Positions 1 to 5,948 of a stretch of DNA of 6,589 bases are shown here, in pieces. A program made the translations under genes and the position numbers. The notes under the pieces are model-generated. The model was not told where the DNA came from, made no database searches, and saw only the letters and a program-made list of their open reading frames with translations. Within the stretch, counting starts at the first letter, position 1, and every line of letters begins with the position of its first letter. The DNA is from Gammaproteobacteria bacterium. Its GTDB lineage: Bacteria; Pseudomonadota; Gammaproteobacteria; Pseudomonadales; Azotimanducaceae. The stretch spans positions 1-6,589 of the forward strand of contig JAUIKX010000202.1 of NCBI GenBank assembly GCA_030430515.1. Reading direction: 5' to 3'.

Positions 1-1
1 C

Positions 2-574
2 GTGGTCGATGGCGGGGAATCGGCTGGCTGGGCCAGCGTCACGGCGCGTTCTGCAGGTCCCGGCCTCTATATGCAGAATGGCTACCTGGGCTGCCTCGGG
101 ATCTCCCAGGGTTTCGCCATCGGTACAGCCATCGCGAATCCCGGCCGCCCTGTGGCCATTTTCTCCGGTGACGGTGCGGTGGGTTTCAACATTCAGGAAT
201 TCGACACCATGGTGCGCCACGAGCTGCCGATCGTCACCATCGTGATCAATAATGCCTGCTGGGGTATATCCCAGCGCGGTCAGGACATCGTGTTCGGTGA
301 AAATCGCAGGAGTATCGTTGGCCTCGCGAGCACCAGCTATGACCAGGTTGCCGTTGCCTTCGGCGGCGATGGCGAGACCGTTACCGTCTTTGATGACATC
401 GCACCGGCCATCCGACGGGCGCAGTCAACAGGGCGCCCGACGTGTATCAATCTCATCGTCGATGCCGACGTGGTGAATCCTGCGATACCGCCCATGGTGG
501 GGGATCCGACGGTGCCGGATCAGATCATGATTCCCTACTATGAGAACATCCCACTTCGCTCAGGCGGGAACTGA
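2..574 (+). CDS. ThDP-dependent enzyme, acetolactate synthase-like superfamily (C-terminal part, 5' truncated)
   Basis: This is the C-terminal pyrophosphate-binding domain of a thiamine-diphosphate enzyme. About 190 residues are present, against roughly 550-600 in full-length family members, so the N-terminal PYR and middle domains lie left of the window. The GTG at position 2 is simply where the frame enters and is not a likely start. The ThDP/Mg motif is clear: GDG at visible residues 56-58 and NN at 83-84, the usual spacing. It is preceded by the family-type stretch GYLGCLGISQGFAIG. The text after NN (ACWGIS) has Trp where many relatives have Tyr. The family performs decarboxylation, carboligation or C-C lyase chemistry on 2-oxo or 2-hydroxy acids and acyl-CoAs. 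The surrounding sequence resembles acetolactate synthase-like proteins more than classical oxalyl-CoA decarboxylases, but the substrate cannot be assigned. Its stop lies 3 nt before the dehydrogenase start, so it is co-transcribed with it. The superfamily is secure and the exact reaction is unknown. Confidence 0.9.
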   Translation: MVDGGESAGWASVTARSAGPGLYMQNGYLGCLGISQGFAIGTAIANPGRPVAIFSGDGAVGFNIQEFDTMVRHELPIVTIVINNACWGISQRGQDIVFGENRRSIVGLASTSYDQVAVAFGGDGETVTVFDDIAPAIRRAQSTGRPTCINLIVDADVVNPAIPPMVGDPTVPDQIMIPYYENIPLRSGGN

Positions 575-577
575 ATC

Positions 578-1624
578 ATGCGCGCAGCTGTTATGGATGG
601 AAAAGTCATCGAGGTGCGGACGCTGCCCGATCCGATACCCGGCCCGGGACAGATTCTGGTTGCGCCCATCGCCACCGGTATCTGCGGCAGCGATCTGCAC
701 TTTCGTGAGCAGGTGGTGGAAGCGGTAGAGCAGGGTGTTGCCATGCCGCCGATCGTTCCCGGACATGAATTTTCCGGCACCATTGTCGAAGTGGGTTCTG
801 GCGTAGACGGGCGCTTCAAGGCAGGTGCCATCGTCACCGCCAACCCGTTCACACACGGCGCGGAAGGGCCGGAGTGTGTTGGCTTGTCAACCAGCTTTTC
901 AGGCGGGTTGGCGACCCTGTCCCGCGTGGACGCGATTCGCTCGATCCTCGTCCCGGAGTCGGTGCCGCCCCATCTTGCGGCTCTGACGGAACCTCTGGCT
1001 GTGGGGCTGCGCGCGGCGAGCCTGGCGGACCGCAATCCAGGGCCGAACCTGGTGATCGGTTGCGGGCCTGTGGGGCTCGCGGTGATATTCGCGCTGCGCG
1101 CAGCTGGACGCGGACCGATTCTGGCCGCGGATTATTCCGCCCCCCGCCGCCGGGCTGCCGAGGCACTTGGCGCAGACATCGTCATCGACCCGGCCGTGCA
1201 TTCGCCGTTCGAGCGCTGGTCGGATCTAGCATTTACTGAAGCCGCGATGTCACCGCTGCTGGAAGGTACGTTCGACCGCCCGGTCGCGCCGAACATCTTC
1301 GAGTGCGTGGGTGCCCGAGGACTCATCGACCAGATCACGGCACAGGCGCCGCAACACAGCCACATCATCGTGGTCGGCGTGTGCGCGCATCAGGACCATT
1401 TCGTGCCGCTCAACGGCATCCAGAAAGAGCTGACGCTCGAATTCAGCTTCGCCTACACCATGGTAGACTTCCAGGAGTCGCTCGCCCGCATCGCTCAGTC
1501 TCCCGATCAGGTGGAGCACCTGGTCAGCAGCCGGCTGCCACTGGATCAGACCGCTGCCGCGTTCGATGCGCTCGCCAGCGATCCTGAGGAAGTGAAGGTG
1601 CTCGTGCACCCGCAGGAGGGATGA
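578..1624 (+). CDS. Zinc-dependent medium-chain alcohol dehydrogenase (MDR superfamily)
   Basis: A 348-residue NAD(P)-dependent dehydrogenase of the zinc MDR superfamily, full length for the family. The N-terminal GroES-like catalytic domain shows the zinc ligands: Cys36 in GICGSD, His63-Glu64 in PGHEF, and Glu138 in the ALTEPLAV stretch. The Rossmann domain has GCGPVG at 161-166, and Asp185 at the end of the second strand suggests preference for NAD(H) over NADP(H), by general family rule. The structural-zinc lobe is lost: where classical members have four Cys near residues 90-110, only Cys100 is present. The enzyme should interconvert an alcohol or polyol and an aldehyde or ketone in the cytoplasm; the substrate is unknown. 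The ATG at 578 follows the stop of the ThDP gene closely and has a GGCGGGAA ribosome-binding stretch about 8 nt upstream. Its own stop overlaps the start of the oxygenase gene (ATGATG at 1621-1626), which indicates translational coupling. Confidence 0.92.
   Translation: MRAAVMDGKVIEVRTLPDPIPGPGQILVAPIATGICGSDLHFREQVVEAVEQGVAMPPIVPGHEFSGTIVEVGSGVDGRFKAGAIVTANPFTHGAEGPECVGLSTSFSGGLATLSRVDAIRSILVPESVPPHLAALTEPLAVGLRAASLADRNPGPNLVIGCGPVGLAVIFALRAAGRGPILAADYSAPRRRAAEALGADIVIDPAVHSPFERWSDLAFTEAAMSPLLEGTFDRPVAPNIFECVGARGLIDQITAQAPQHSHIIVVGVCAHQDHFVPLNGIQKELTLEFSFAYTMVDFQESLARIAQSPDQVEHLVSSRLPLDQTAAAFDALASDPEEVKVLVHPQEG
1614..1619 (+). promoter_or_regulatory. Strong ribosome binding site for the PhyH gene
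   Basis: A perfect AGGAGG lies inside the last codons of the dehydrogenase gene. It is 1 nt from the ATG at 1621 and 4 nt from the ATG at 1624, so spacing favours the second ATG, although ribosomes stopping at TGA 1622-1624 could restart at either. It is the best Shine-Dalgarno match seen in the window, which suggests the oxygenase is well translated. Confidence 0.7.
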
Positions 1625-2394
1625 TGAATCACATCGAGCGTCTTCAGGACGACGGCTTTTGCGTGCTCCCGGATGTGCTGACTCCGACCCAGGTCGCGGA
1701 CGTACGCGCCCGGCTCTTGAGATCGGCTGAGGAAAGCGAACGGCGCGGCGCGCCGACCTTCATTCCCTCGCTGGATCACAATGCCGCCAACGTGCGGGTG
1801 TTCAATCTGTTGGATCTCGATCCGGTCTTTCGCGAGCTGATTCTGCACCCGGCAGCGCTGGAGCTGGTGCAGGGTCTACTGGGCGATGGGTACATGATTT
1901 CCAACTTCACCGCGAACATCGCCCGTCCCGGCAGCCGTTCCATGAACATCCACTCAGATCAGGCGCTGGTGATACCGGAGCCGTGGGAAGCACCCTGGGC
2001 CATCAACGTGATCTGGTGCCTGGACGACGTGACCGCGGAGAACGGCGGCACGCTGCATCTGCCAGACAGCCACCGCATCCGTCGGGTAGCTGACTTGCCG
2101 GATGACGCGGTTGCACGCATGGTTCCCTTTACAGCCCGCGCAGGTTCCATCATCGGTATGGACGGCCGCATGTGGCACACTTCCGGCGCAAACATCACCG
2201 AAAATCAGGAGCGCGCATTGCTGTTCGGCTACTACACCATGGATTTCATTCGCCCGCAGGTGAACTGGAACGCGACGCTTTCTCCAGAGACAATCGATTC
2301 GCTCGATCCTGAGCTGTTCGAGCGGTTGGGGCTGGGCCCGATGGCCAACGTCCGCCACGGCGGCAGTCTGACATCACTTTCAGGTGTACTGTGA
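1621..2394 (+). CDS. Phytanoyl-CoA dioxygenase (PhyH) family Fe(II)/2-oxoglutarate oxygenase
   Basis: A 257-residue non-heme iron oxygenase of the PhyH family, of normal size. It opens with the family-type LQDDGFCVLPDVLT segment (residues 8-21). The iron-binding triad is visible as His111-x-Asp113 (NIHSDQ) and His186 (GRMWHTSGAN). Arg198, 12 residues after the distal His, is in the right place to bind the 2-oxoglutarate carboxylate. The ENGGTLHLPDSHR block at 140-152 is another family hallmark. The predicted reaction is O2- and 2-oxoglutarate-dependent hydroxylation, or a related oxidation, releasing succinate and CO2. Family members act on acyl-CoAs, ectoine, phosphonates and many natural products, so the substrate is open. 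No signal peptide is seen, so it is cytoplasmic. Two adjacent ATGs exist at 1621 and 1624. AGGAGG at 1614-1619 is only 1 nt from the first and 4 nt from the second, so 1624 may be the true start. The stop overlaps the next gene's GTG. Confidence 0.93.
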   Translation: MMNHIERLQDDGFCVLPDVLTPTQVADVRARLLRSAEESERRGAPTFIPSLDHNAANVRVFNLLDLDPVFRELILHPAALELVQGLLGDGYMISNFTANIARPGSRSMNIHSDQALVIPEPWEAPWAINVIWCLDDVTAENGGTLHLPDSHRIRRVADLPDDAVARMVPFTARAGSIIGMDGRMWHTSGANITENQERALLFGYYTMDFIRPQVNWNATLSPETIDSLDPELFERLGLGPMANVRHGGSLTSLSGVL

Positions 2395-2453
2395 GTCGCG
2401 CTGCGGGTGTTCTCTTTACACTGCTGCTGCTCTCGACGCCGGCAGCGGCCGCC
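2391..2453 (+). other. Sec signal peptide coding segment
   Basis: Codons 1-21 of the NPP-type gene encode an N-region with one Arg, a hydrophobic core rich in Leu, and a small-residue end (TPAAAA). Signal peptidase I probably cuts after one of these Ala residues, just before KRTAVF. There is no Cys after the cut region, so it is not a lipoprotein. The twin-arginine motif is absent. Confidence 0.75.
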
Positions 2454-3677
2454 AAGCGCACGGCTGTTTTCGTGCTGTTCGATGGCTTTGCTCCGCAACT
2501 CATCGATCAGGCGCCCACGCCGAACCTCGATCGCATTCGTGCTGGTGGCGCCTGGACCCACGAGCTCGAACCGGTGTTTCCAACCGTTTCGGCGGTCAAC
2601 CACAACTCCTACGTCACCGGCTGCACACCGAGCCGCCACGGAATCGTCTCCAACTATTTTCACGACCCGGAGAAAGGTTACTTCGATGGTGTCAGAGATG
2701 CCGACTGGCGGCTGGCATGTGAGTCGATCTGGGAAACGGTGGAGCGGCAGGGTGGGGTGGCCGCGGCTCTGGGATTTGCCGGTCACTTTTCTACGGAGCG
2801 TGGCGCGACCGCAACCCATGCGCCCCTTGAACGTCAATGGCCGGAGTCCCCGGAAGACCCCGTGCGCACGGATCAGGTGCTCGAGCTGCTGGCGCTGCCT
2901 GCCGAAGACCGTCCCGACTTCATCGCTGCCTACTACAAAGGGCCTGATTGGATTGCCCATTGGAGTGGCACCGGCGCGTCCGAGACCATTGCGGCGACTT
3001 CGAGCGCCGATGCAGAGGTCGGCCGGCTCATGGCGGCCATCGAAGCGCTGCCCGAAGGCGAGGAGGCGTTGCTGTTCGTGGCCGCTGATCATGCCATGGT
3101 GGATGTCACCACGTACTTCAACATCGGCCGGATCATGACGCGGCTCGAACTGCCAGGTCGCTACGCCTCAGACGGCGCTCATGCGTTCATCTACCTCGAT
3201 GACAAGAGTGCGAAAGCGCGCATCGTCGATGCGCTTGCGGCTTACGACATGCTCTCGGTTTTCGAGGCCGGAGACTTTCCGGATTACTATCCTGGCGACT
3301 CAGCCGGCCGATCGGGCGACATTCTCATCGTGCTCGATCAGCCTTACTGGATCGCCGATCCGCACGAGTTTCCTGACTGGGCCCGTTGGCTTGGTCTGAC
3401 GGCGATCTGGCCGGAGGTGTTCGACGTGCCGGGCGGTATCAAGGCGACGCACGGATACCCGCCCGACGACGCAGGTATGGGGACGACCTTTTATGCCTGG
3501 GGCGAAGGTGTACGGCCGGGGTACGAGATTCCGCAGATCCGCATGATCGATGCGGCGCCATCGGCGCTTGCCTGGCTGCAGGTTACGCCGGATGCTGCGT
3601 CAGAAGGTCAGCCCGTTACGGGGATGTTCCAGCCTGCGGCCACCTTGCCTGCGACGAAGGACGCTGATCAGCGTTGA
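2391..3677 (+). CDS. Exported nucleotide pyrophosphatase/phosphodiesterase (NPP)-type alkaline phosphatase-superfamily protein
   Basis: A 428-residue two-metal phosphoesterase of the alkaline phosphatase superfamily, closest to the NPP (Phosphodiest) family. Residues 1-21 form a Sec signal peptide (short charged start, hydrophobic core GVLFTLLLLS, then PAAAA), so the enzyme should be periplasmic or secreted. Likely metal ligands, in family order, are Asp31 (VLFDGF), Asp186 and His190 (GPDWIAHWSG), Asp233-His234 (AADHAM), and His354 (THGYPPDDAGMG). Asn88 in HGIVSN matches the phosphate-contacting Asn. The nucleophile position, Thr in studied NPPs, is Ser67 here (FPTVSAVNH). The block around SIWETVERQGG (112-122) also matches NPPs. 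The enzyme should hydrolyse a phosphodiester or phosphomonoester outside the cytoplasm; the substrate is not predictable. The GTG start gives the only full signal peptide, overlaps the upstream stop (GTGA), and follows AGGTG at 2382-2386. It is the last gene of the operon, and its 3' end overlaps the convergent beta-propeller gene by 10 bp. Confidence 0.88.
   Translation: MSRAAGVLFTLLLLSTPAAAAKRTAVFVLFDGFAPQLIDQAPTPNLDRIRAGGAWTHELEPVFPTVSAVNHNSYVTGCTPSRHGIVSNYFHDPEKGYFDGVRDADWRLACESIWETVERQGGVAAALGFAGHFSTERGATATHAPLERQWPESPEDPVRTDQVLELLALPAEDRPDFIAAYYKGPDWIAHWSGTGASETIAATSSADAEVGRLMAAIEALPEGEEALLFVAADHAMVDVTTYFNIGRIMTRLELPGRYASDGAHAFIYLDDKSAKARIVDALAAYDMLSVFEAGDFPDYYPGDSAGRSGDILIVLDQPYWIADPHEFPDWARWLGLTAIWPEVFDVPGGIKATHGYPPDDAGMGTTFYAWGEGVRPGYEIPQIRMIDAAPSALAWLQVTPDAASEGQPVTGMFQPAATLPATKDADQR
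3661..3674. repeat. 14-bp perfect palindrome at the convergent gene ends
   Basis: ACGCTGATCAGCGT reads identically on both strands. It contains the TGA stop of the minus-strand beta-propeller gene (3668-3670, complement), and the plus-strand phosphodiesterase stop follows at 3675-3677. As RNA it could form a 5-bp stem with a GATC loop in either direction, but no strong U-run follows on either strand. A weak bidirectional terminator is possible; chance plus coding constraint is also possible. No better terminator is visible between the two operons. Confidence 0.35.
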
Positions 3678-4801
3678 GACTTTCTGAATCTGCGCCAAGC
3701 GGTGGTCGCGCTGCGTAACGGCGCGGTCAGCCGCCAGGAGCTGCTGCTGGTGAGGTGGTCCACCTTTGCTTTCTGGGTGGCCATCACCCGGAGTTCATAA
3801 TCCAGATCGGTTGCCGGTGCAGGTTCGTTTGCACCGTTGATGAGAGACGAGTCGAAAAAAGACAGCGGCTGATGCTCGGAAGTCACGATGAGGAGACCGC
3901 TCTGGCGATCGAGTTCGATGCCTTTGGGCCCGCCTTCCTCGGGGTTGGTATTGCCCTTCAGAAACGTCTCGTCGTCCATCGAGCGTAAATTGCATTCGGG
4001 ATTGAATACCCCATGCCAGGTGCCGTCGGGGCAGTGGAAACTTCGGATGTACGGCGTGCCTGCGTCTGCGGCGAACAGTCGTTTGCCGTCTGCGCTGAAG
4101 TGCAGGCCGTGCGGATAGTGAATCTGTCGGAGTATGGCCACCGGCGGGGCGTCCGCGTTGAGTGGCGTTGCCGCCAGGTCGAATATCGCAATGTTGTGCG
4201 CATCGTGATTGCTGATGGCGAGCCACCTGTGGTCCGGGCTCAGAGCCAGGCCATCCGGCAGCTCGACCCATCGGTTCAGCAGTTCGCGTTCGCCGGTCAG
4301 CGTGATGCGGTCATTCAGCGCCAGTTCGTGCTCGGTCACTTTGTTGGTGGCGTTGTTGCAAACGAGAAGCTTCGCTGAGTCCGGCCCGGACGTTATGACC
4401 CGTACCGATCCCGGCAGCCCGAGCTTTGGTGCCTTCCGGGACGGGCGGACGAACACGGGGAGCAAGTCGGCATTACCGTTACCGGTGGGCGGCAACTCGA
4501 AGACCACGAGGTCGCCCTCACGGTTGGCGACGGCCAGATGCCGATTGCCGATGAAATCTATGCCGTGCGGGCGTTTCAGGTTATCTGAAGAGATGATCTG
4601 ACCCGAGTTCAGGGCGATGGTCGAGCTCGCGCCCACGCCCCGTATGTCGATGTCCAACAACGCGATCTGGTTACGCGCAAAGCCCGCGATGGCCAGCCGC
4701 CGTCTGTCGGGGGAAAGTCTGATGTCCTCTGTGCGGGCGATGCGGTCGATGACGGCCCGGGCGCCGTCTGTCGCGGTGTAATTGATTTCCTGCAGTTTCA
4801 T
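3668..4801 (-). CDS. Beta-propeller repeat protein (YncE/lactonase-like fold) with polysaccharide-synthesis-type C-terminal tail
   Basis: The protein has 377 residues from the ATG at 4801, or 386 from a TTG at 4828. It contains about six repeats of the beta-propeller pattern, in which a Gly or Ser-Pro-Asp turn leads to hydrophobic strands. Examples, in TTG-based numbering, are RLSPDRRRLAIAG (38), RPHGIDFIGNRHLAVAN (86), PDGLALSPDHRWLAISN (191), YPHGLHFSADGKRLFAAD (238) and PKGIELDRQSGLLIVT (301). No enzymatic motif or signal peptide is seen, so it may be a cytoplasmic binding or scaffold protein. The last 30 residues leave the propeller pattern: SSSSWRLTAPLR (361-372), then a basic helix-like end. 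The TTG overlaps the glycosyltransferase stop (TTGA) but lies 4 nt after a stable hairpin and has no clear ribosome site. The ATG leaves a 23-nt gap and a weak site, and is preferred because a MKL start fits just before the first strand. It is downstream of the glycosyltransferase in one unit. The molecular function is not known. Confidence 0.85.
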   Translation of the reverse strand: MKLQEINYTATDGARAVIDRIARTEDIRLSPDRRRLAIAGFARNQIALLDIDIRGVGASSTIALNSGQIISSDNLKRPHGIDFIGNRHLAVANREGDLVVFELPPTGNGNADLLPVFVRPSRKAPKLGLPGSVRVITSGPDSAKLLVCNNATNKVTEHELALNDRITLTGERELLNRWVELPDGLALSPDHRWLAISNHDAHNIAIFDLAATPLNADAPPVAILRQIHYPHGLHFSADGKRLFAADAGTPYIRSFHCPDGTWHGVFNPECNLRSMDDETFLKGNTNPEEGGPKGIELDRQSGLLIVTSEHQPLSFFDSSLINGANEPAPATDLDYELRVMATQKAKVDHLTSSSSWRLTAPLRSATTAWRRFRKSQR

Positions 4802-4824
4802 CTCTGGTGCAGCCTGAATATGGA

Positions 4825-5832
4825 TCAAGTAGAGCCCGACCGGATCGGGCTGTCTGTGTCGCGGTCATGATTCTGTTCGGTTTCGCCCCATGAACGGGTC
4901 CAGAATGTCACCAGCGAGGCGTTGGGAAAGAGCCAGCGCAGCGCGGTTTCGCTCAGCAGGTAACGCCCCCGGTTCAGCCGGTGGCGAAACGCCACGTGCA
5001 CCGGGTTCGACCAGTCGATGGGGTACCACTCATCCCGGCTCAGCAGGGTCACTGTGCTGCATCGGAGCGGCCTTTTCTGCCGAATCTGCGCGCTGACAGG
5101 TAGCGCGCGTTCGCGGATCGCAGCTTCGTCGGAGGCAACATAGAACTCGTAGGTCTCGCGGAGCAACCTGGGTCCGGTAAAGGCCTCCGGAGCAAAGCGC
5201 AGGTCGTCGTTCGCTGCCGTCAGCTCGCTGAGTTTATCCATGGCCATGGCGATCATCAGCAGCCAGAAAATTTCTCCAGGTCGCGAGGCCATGATGGCAT
5301 TCGGTATTGAATCCGGAAATTTCGGATTGCTGCCCATACGCCCGAGCGCGATGTGGTGGCCTTTGAGCATGTCGCTCAGGGGGCGCAGACACTGAGTATC
5401 CATGTCGGCATACAGTCCACCGAAATGGAAAAGGTAGAAAGGTCTGACCATATCGGCCCGAAAGATCTCTGCCGGGTAGTCGTCGTAAGTCGGGAGAAAC
5501 CATGGGTAGTGCTGTTCGATGAATCGACGATTGTCGTCGTCATCCCAGAGCGTGCACGCGAACTGTGGGTTCTGCGTGCGAAACGATGCCTGCCAGTGGG
5601 CGTAGTTCAACGGCAGTACGTCACGGCATTTCCAGGTCTGGAACAGACGCTCCGGGATCGATTCGCAGTCTGAAGCGGGTTCGAGCGGTGGGTTGTTTGA
5701 ACGATCCTCGTCGATTCTTGGCGGCGCGCACATCCACGGCAGCGCGACCTGAGCGATGAGCAACCGCCAAGTCGTCGCGTCGGCCAGCCCGATCAGCAAA
5801 GCCTTGGTGAATCTTGCGAGCTGCCGGAACAT
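4825..5832 (-). CDS. DXD-motif glycosyltransferase (Gly_transf_sug / GT32, OCH1-like)
   Basis: A 335-residue glycosyltransferase of the family with a sugar-binding DXD region. The domain begins near residue 59 with IPERLFQTWK, a typical family opening. It continues with LWDDDDNRRFIEQHYPWF (95-112), the acceptor/donor segment EIFRADMVRPFYL (122-134), and the core GGLYADMDTQCLRPL (138-152), where Asp143-x-Asp145 should bind the metal and nucleotide-sugar. GSNPKFPDSIPNAIMAS (about 160-180) also fits the family. Members transfer hexoses or similar sugars during capsule, O-antigen, exopolysaccharide or glycolipid synthesis; the donor sugar cannot be predicted. The first 36 residues are moderately hydrophobic and basic, which may allow peripheral membrane attachment, but no clear transmembrane helix is seen. 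The ATG at 5832 is the first start in the frame after the divergent spacer; its ribosome site is weak. It is the first gene of a two-gene minus-strand unit with the beta-propeller gene. Confidence 0.9.
   Translation of the reverse strand: MFRQLARFTKALLIGLADATTWRLLIAQVALPWMCAPPRIDEDRSNNPPLEPASDCESIPERLFQTWKCRDVLPLNYAHWQASFRTQNPQFACTLWDDDDNRRFIEQHYPWFLPTYDDYPAEIFRADMVRPFYLFHFGGLYADMDTQCLRPLSDMLKGHHIALGRMGSNPKFPDSIPNAIMASRPGEIFWLLMIAMAMDKLSELTAANDDLRFAPEAFTGPRLLRETYEFYVASDEAAIRERALPVSAQIRQKRPLRCSTVTLLSRDEWYPIDWSNPVHVAFRHRLNRGRYLLSETALRWLFPNASLVTFWTRSWGETEQNHDRDTDSPIRSGST
4833..4851 (-). repeat. Inverted repeat (7-bp stem, 5-nt loop) at the glycosyltransferase/propeller gene junction
   Basis: AGCCCGA and TCGGGCT flank a 5-nt spacer inside the last codons of the glycosyltransferase gene. 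The RNA hairpin would end 4 nt before the possible TTG start of the propeller gene. No U-run follows, so it is not a standard terminator. It could hide the initiation region of the downstream gene until ribosomes finishing the upstream gene open it, or it could be a coding by-product. Confidence 0.4.
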
Positions 5833-5948
5833 GGCCGATCTCTGAATTTTTTGTGCTTTGTGACCATATTAGACCCGTTGGCGGGCTGCAGGTGAGAAGC
5901 TCAGCACAGGTGAGCACTCTGCTGGTCGATATACTCCAGCGAGTCGAA
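5833..5948. promoter_or_regulatory. Divergent intergenic region, probable promoters for the glycosyltransferase unit and pilU
   Basis: This 116-bp spacer separates two divergently read genes, so at least the minus-strand promoter should lie here or just inside pilU. The part at 5844-5872 is clearly richer in A and T than the rest of the window (AATTTTTTGTGCTTTG followed by CATATTAG). Possible -10 elements are TAATAT on the minus strand (complement of 5866-5871 region) and TATACT at 5930-5935 on the plus strand. Neither has a good -35 at the right distance, so no promoter can be fixed. The pilU frame is open through this whole spacer, which leaves the pilU start uncertain. Confidence 0.4.

Noticed and set aside
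538..1035. A 165-codon minus-strand frame opposite the dehydrogenase start
   Set aside because: It overlaps the catalytic domain of a clear MDR gene, and its Arg/Ser/Pro-rich translation is typical of a frame shadow.
1093..1104. 12-bp palindrome GCTGCGCGCAGC
   Set aside because: It lies within the Rossmann-fold coding sequence (ALRAAG) and is explained by GC-rich Ala and Arg codons; no regulatory context is present.
2232..3092. A 286-codon open frame on the minus strand opposite the PhyH and phosphodiesterase genes
   Set aside because: It lies antisense across two well-supported genes with recognised motifs, its translation is low-complexity and Arg/Gly/Ser-rich without domains, and such frames are common opposite GC-rich genes.
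5930..5935. TATACT as a -10 promoter box for pilU
   Set aside because: It is a good hexamer, but no -35 or extended -10 lies at the right distance, and the transcript would begin about 7 nt before the ATG, leaving no room for a ribosome site.
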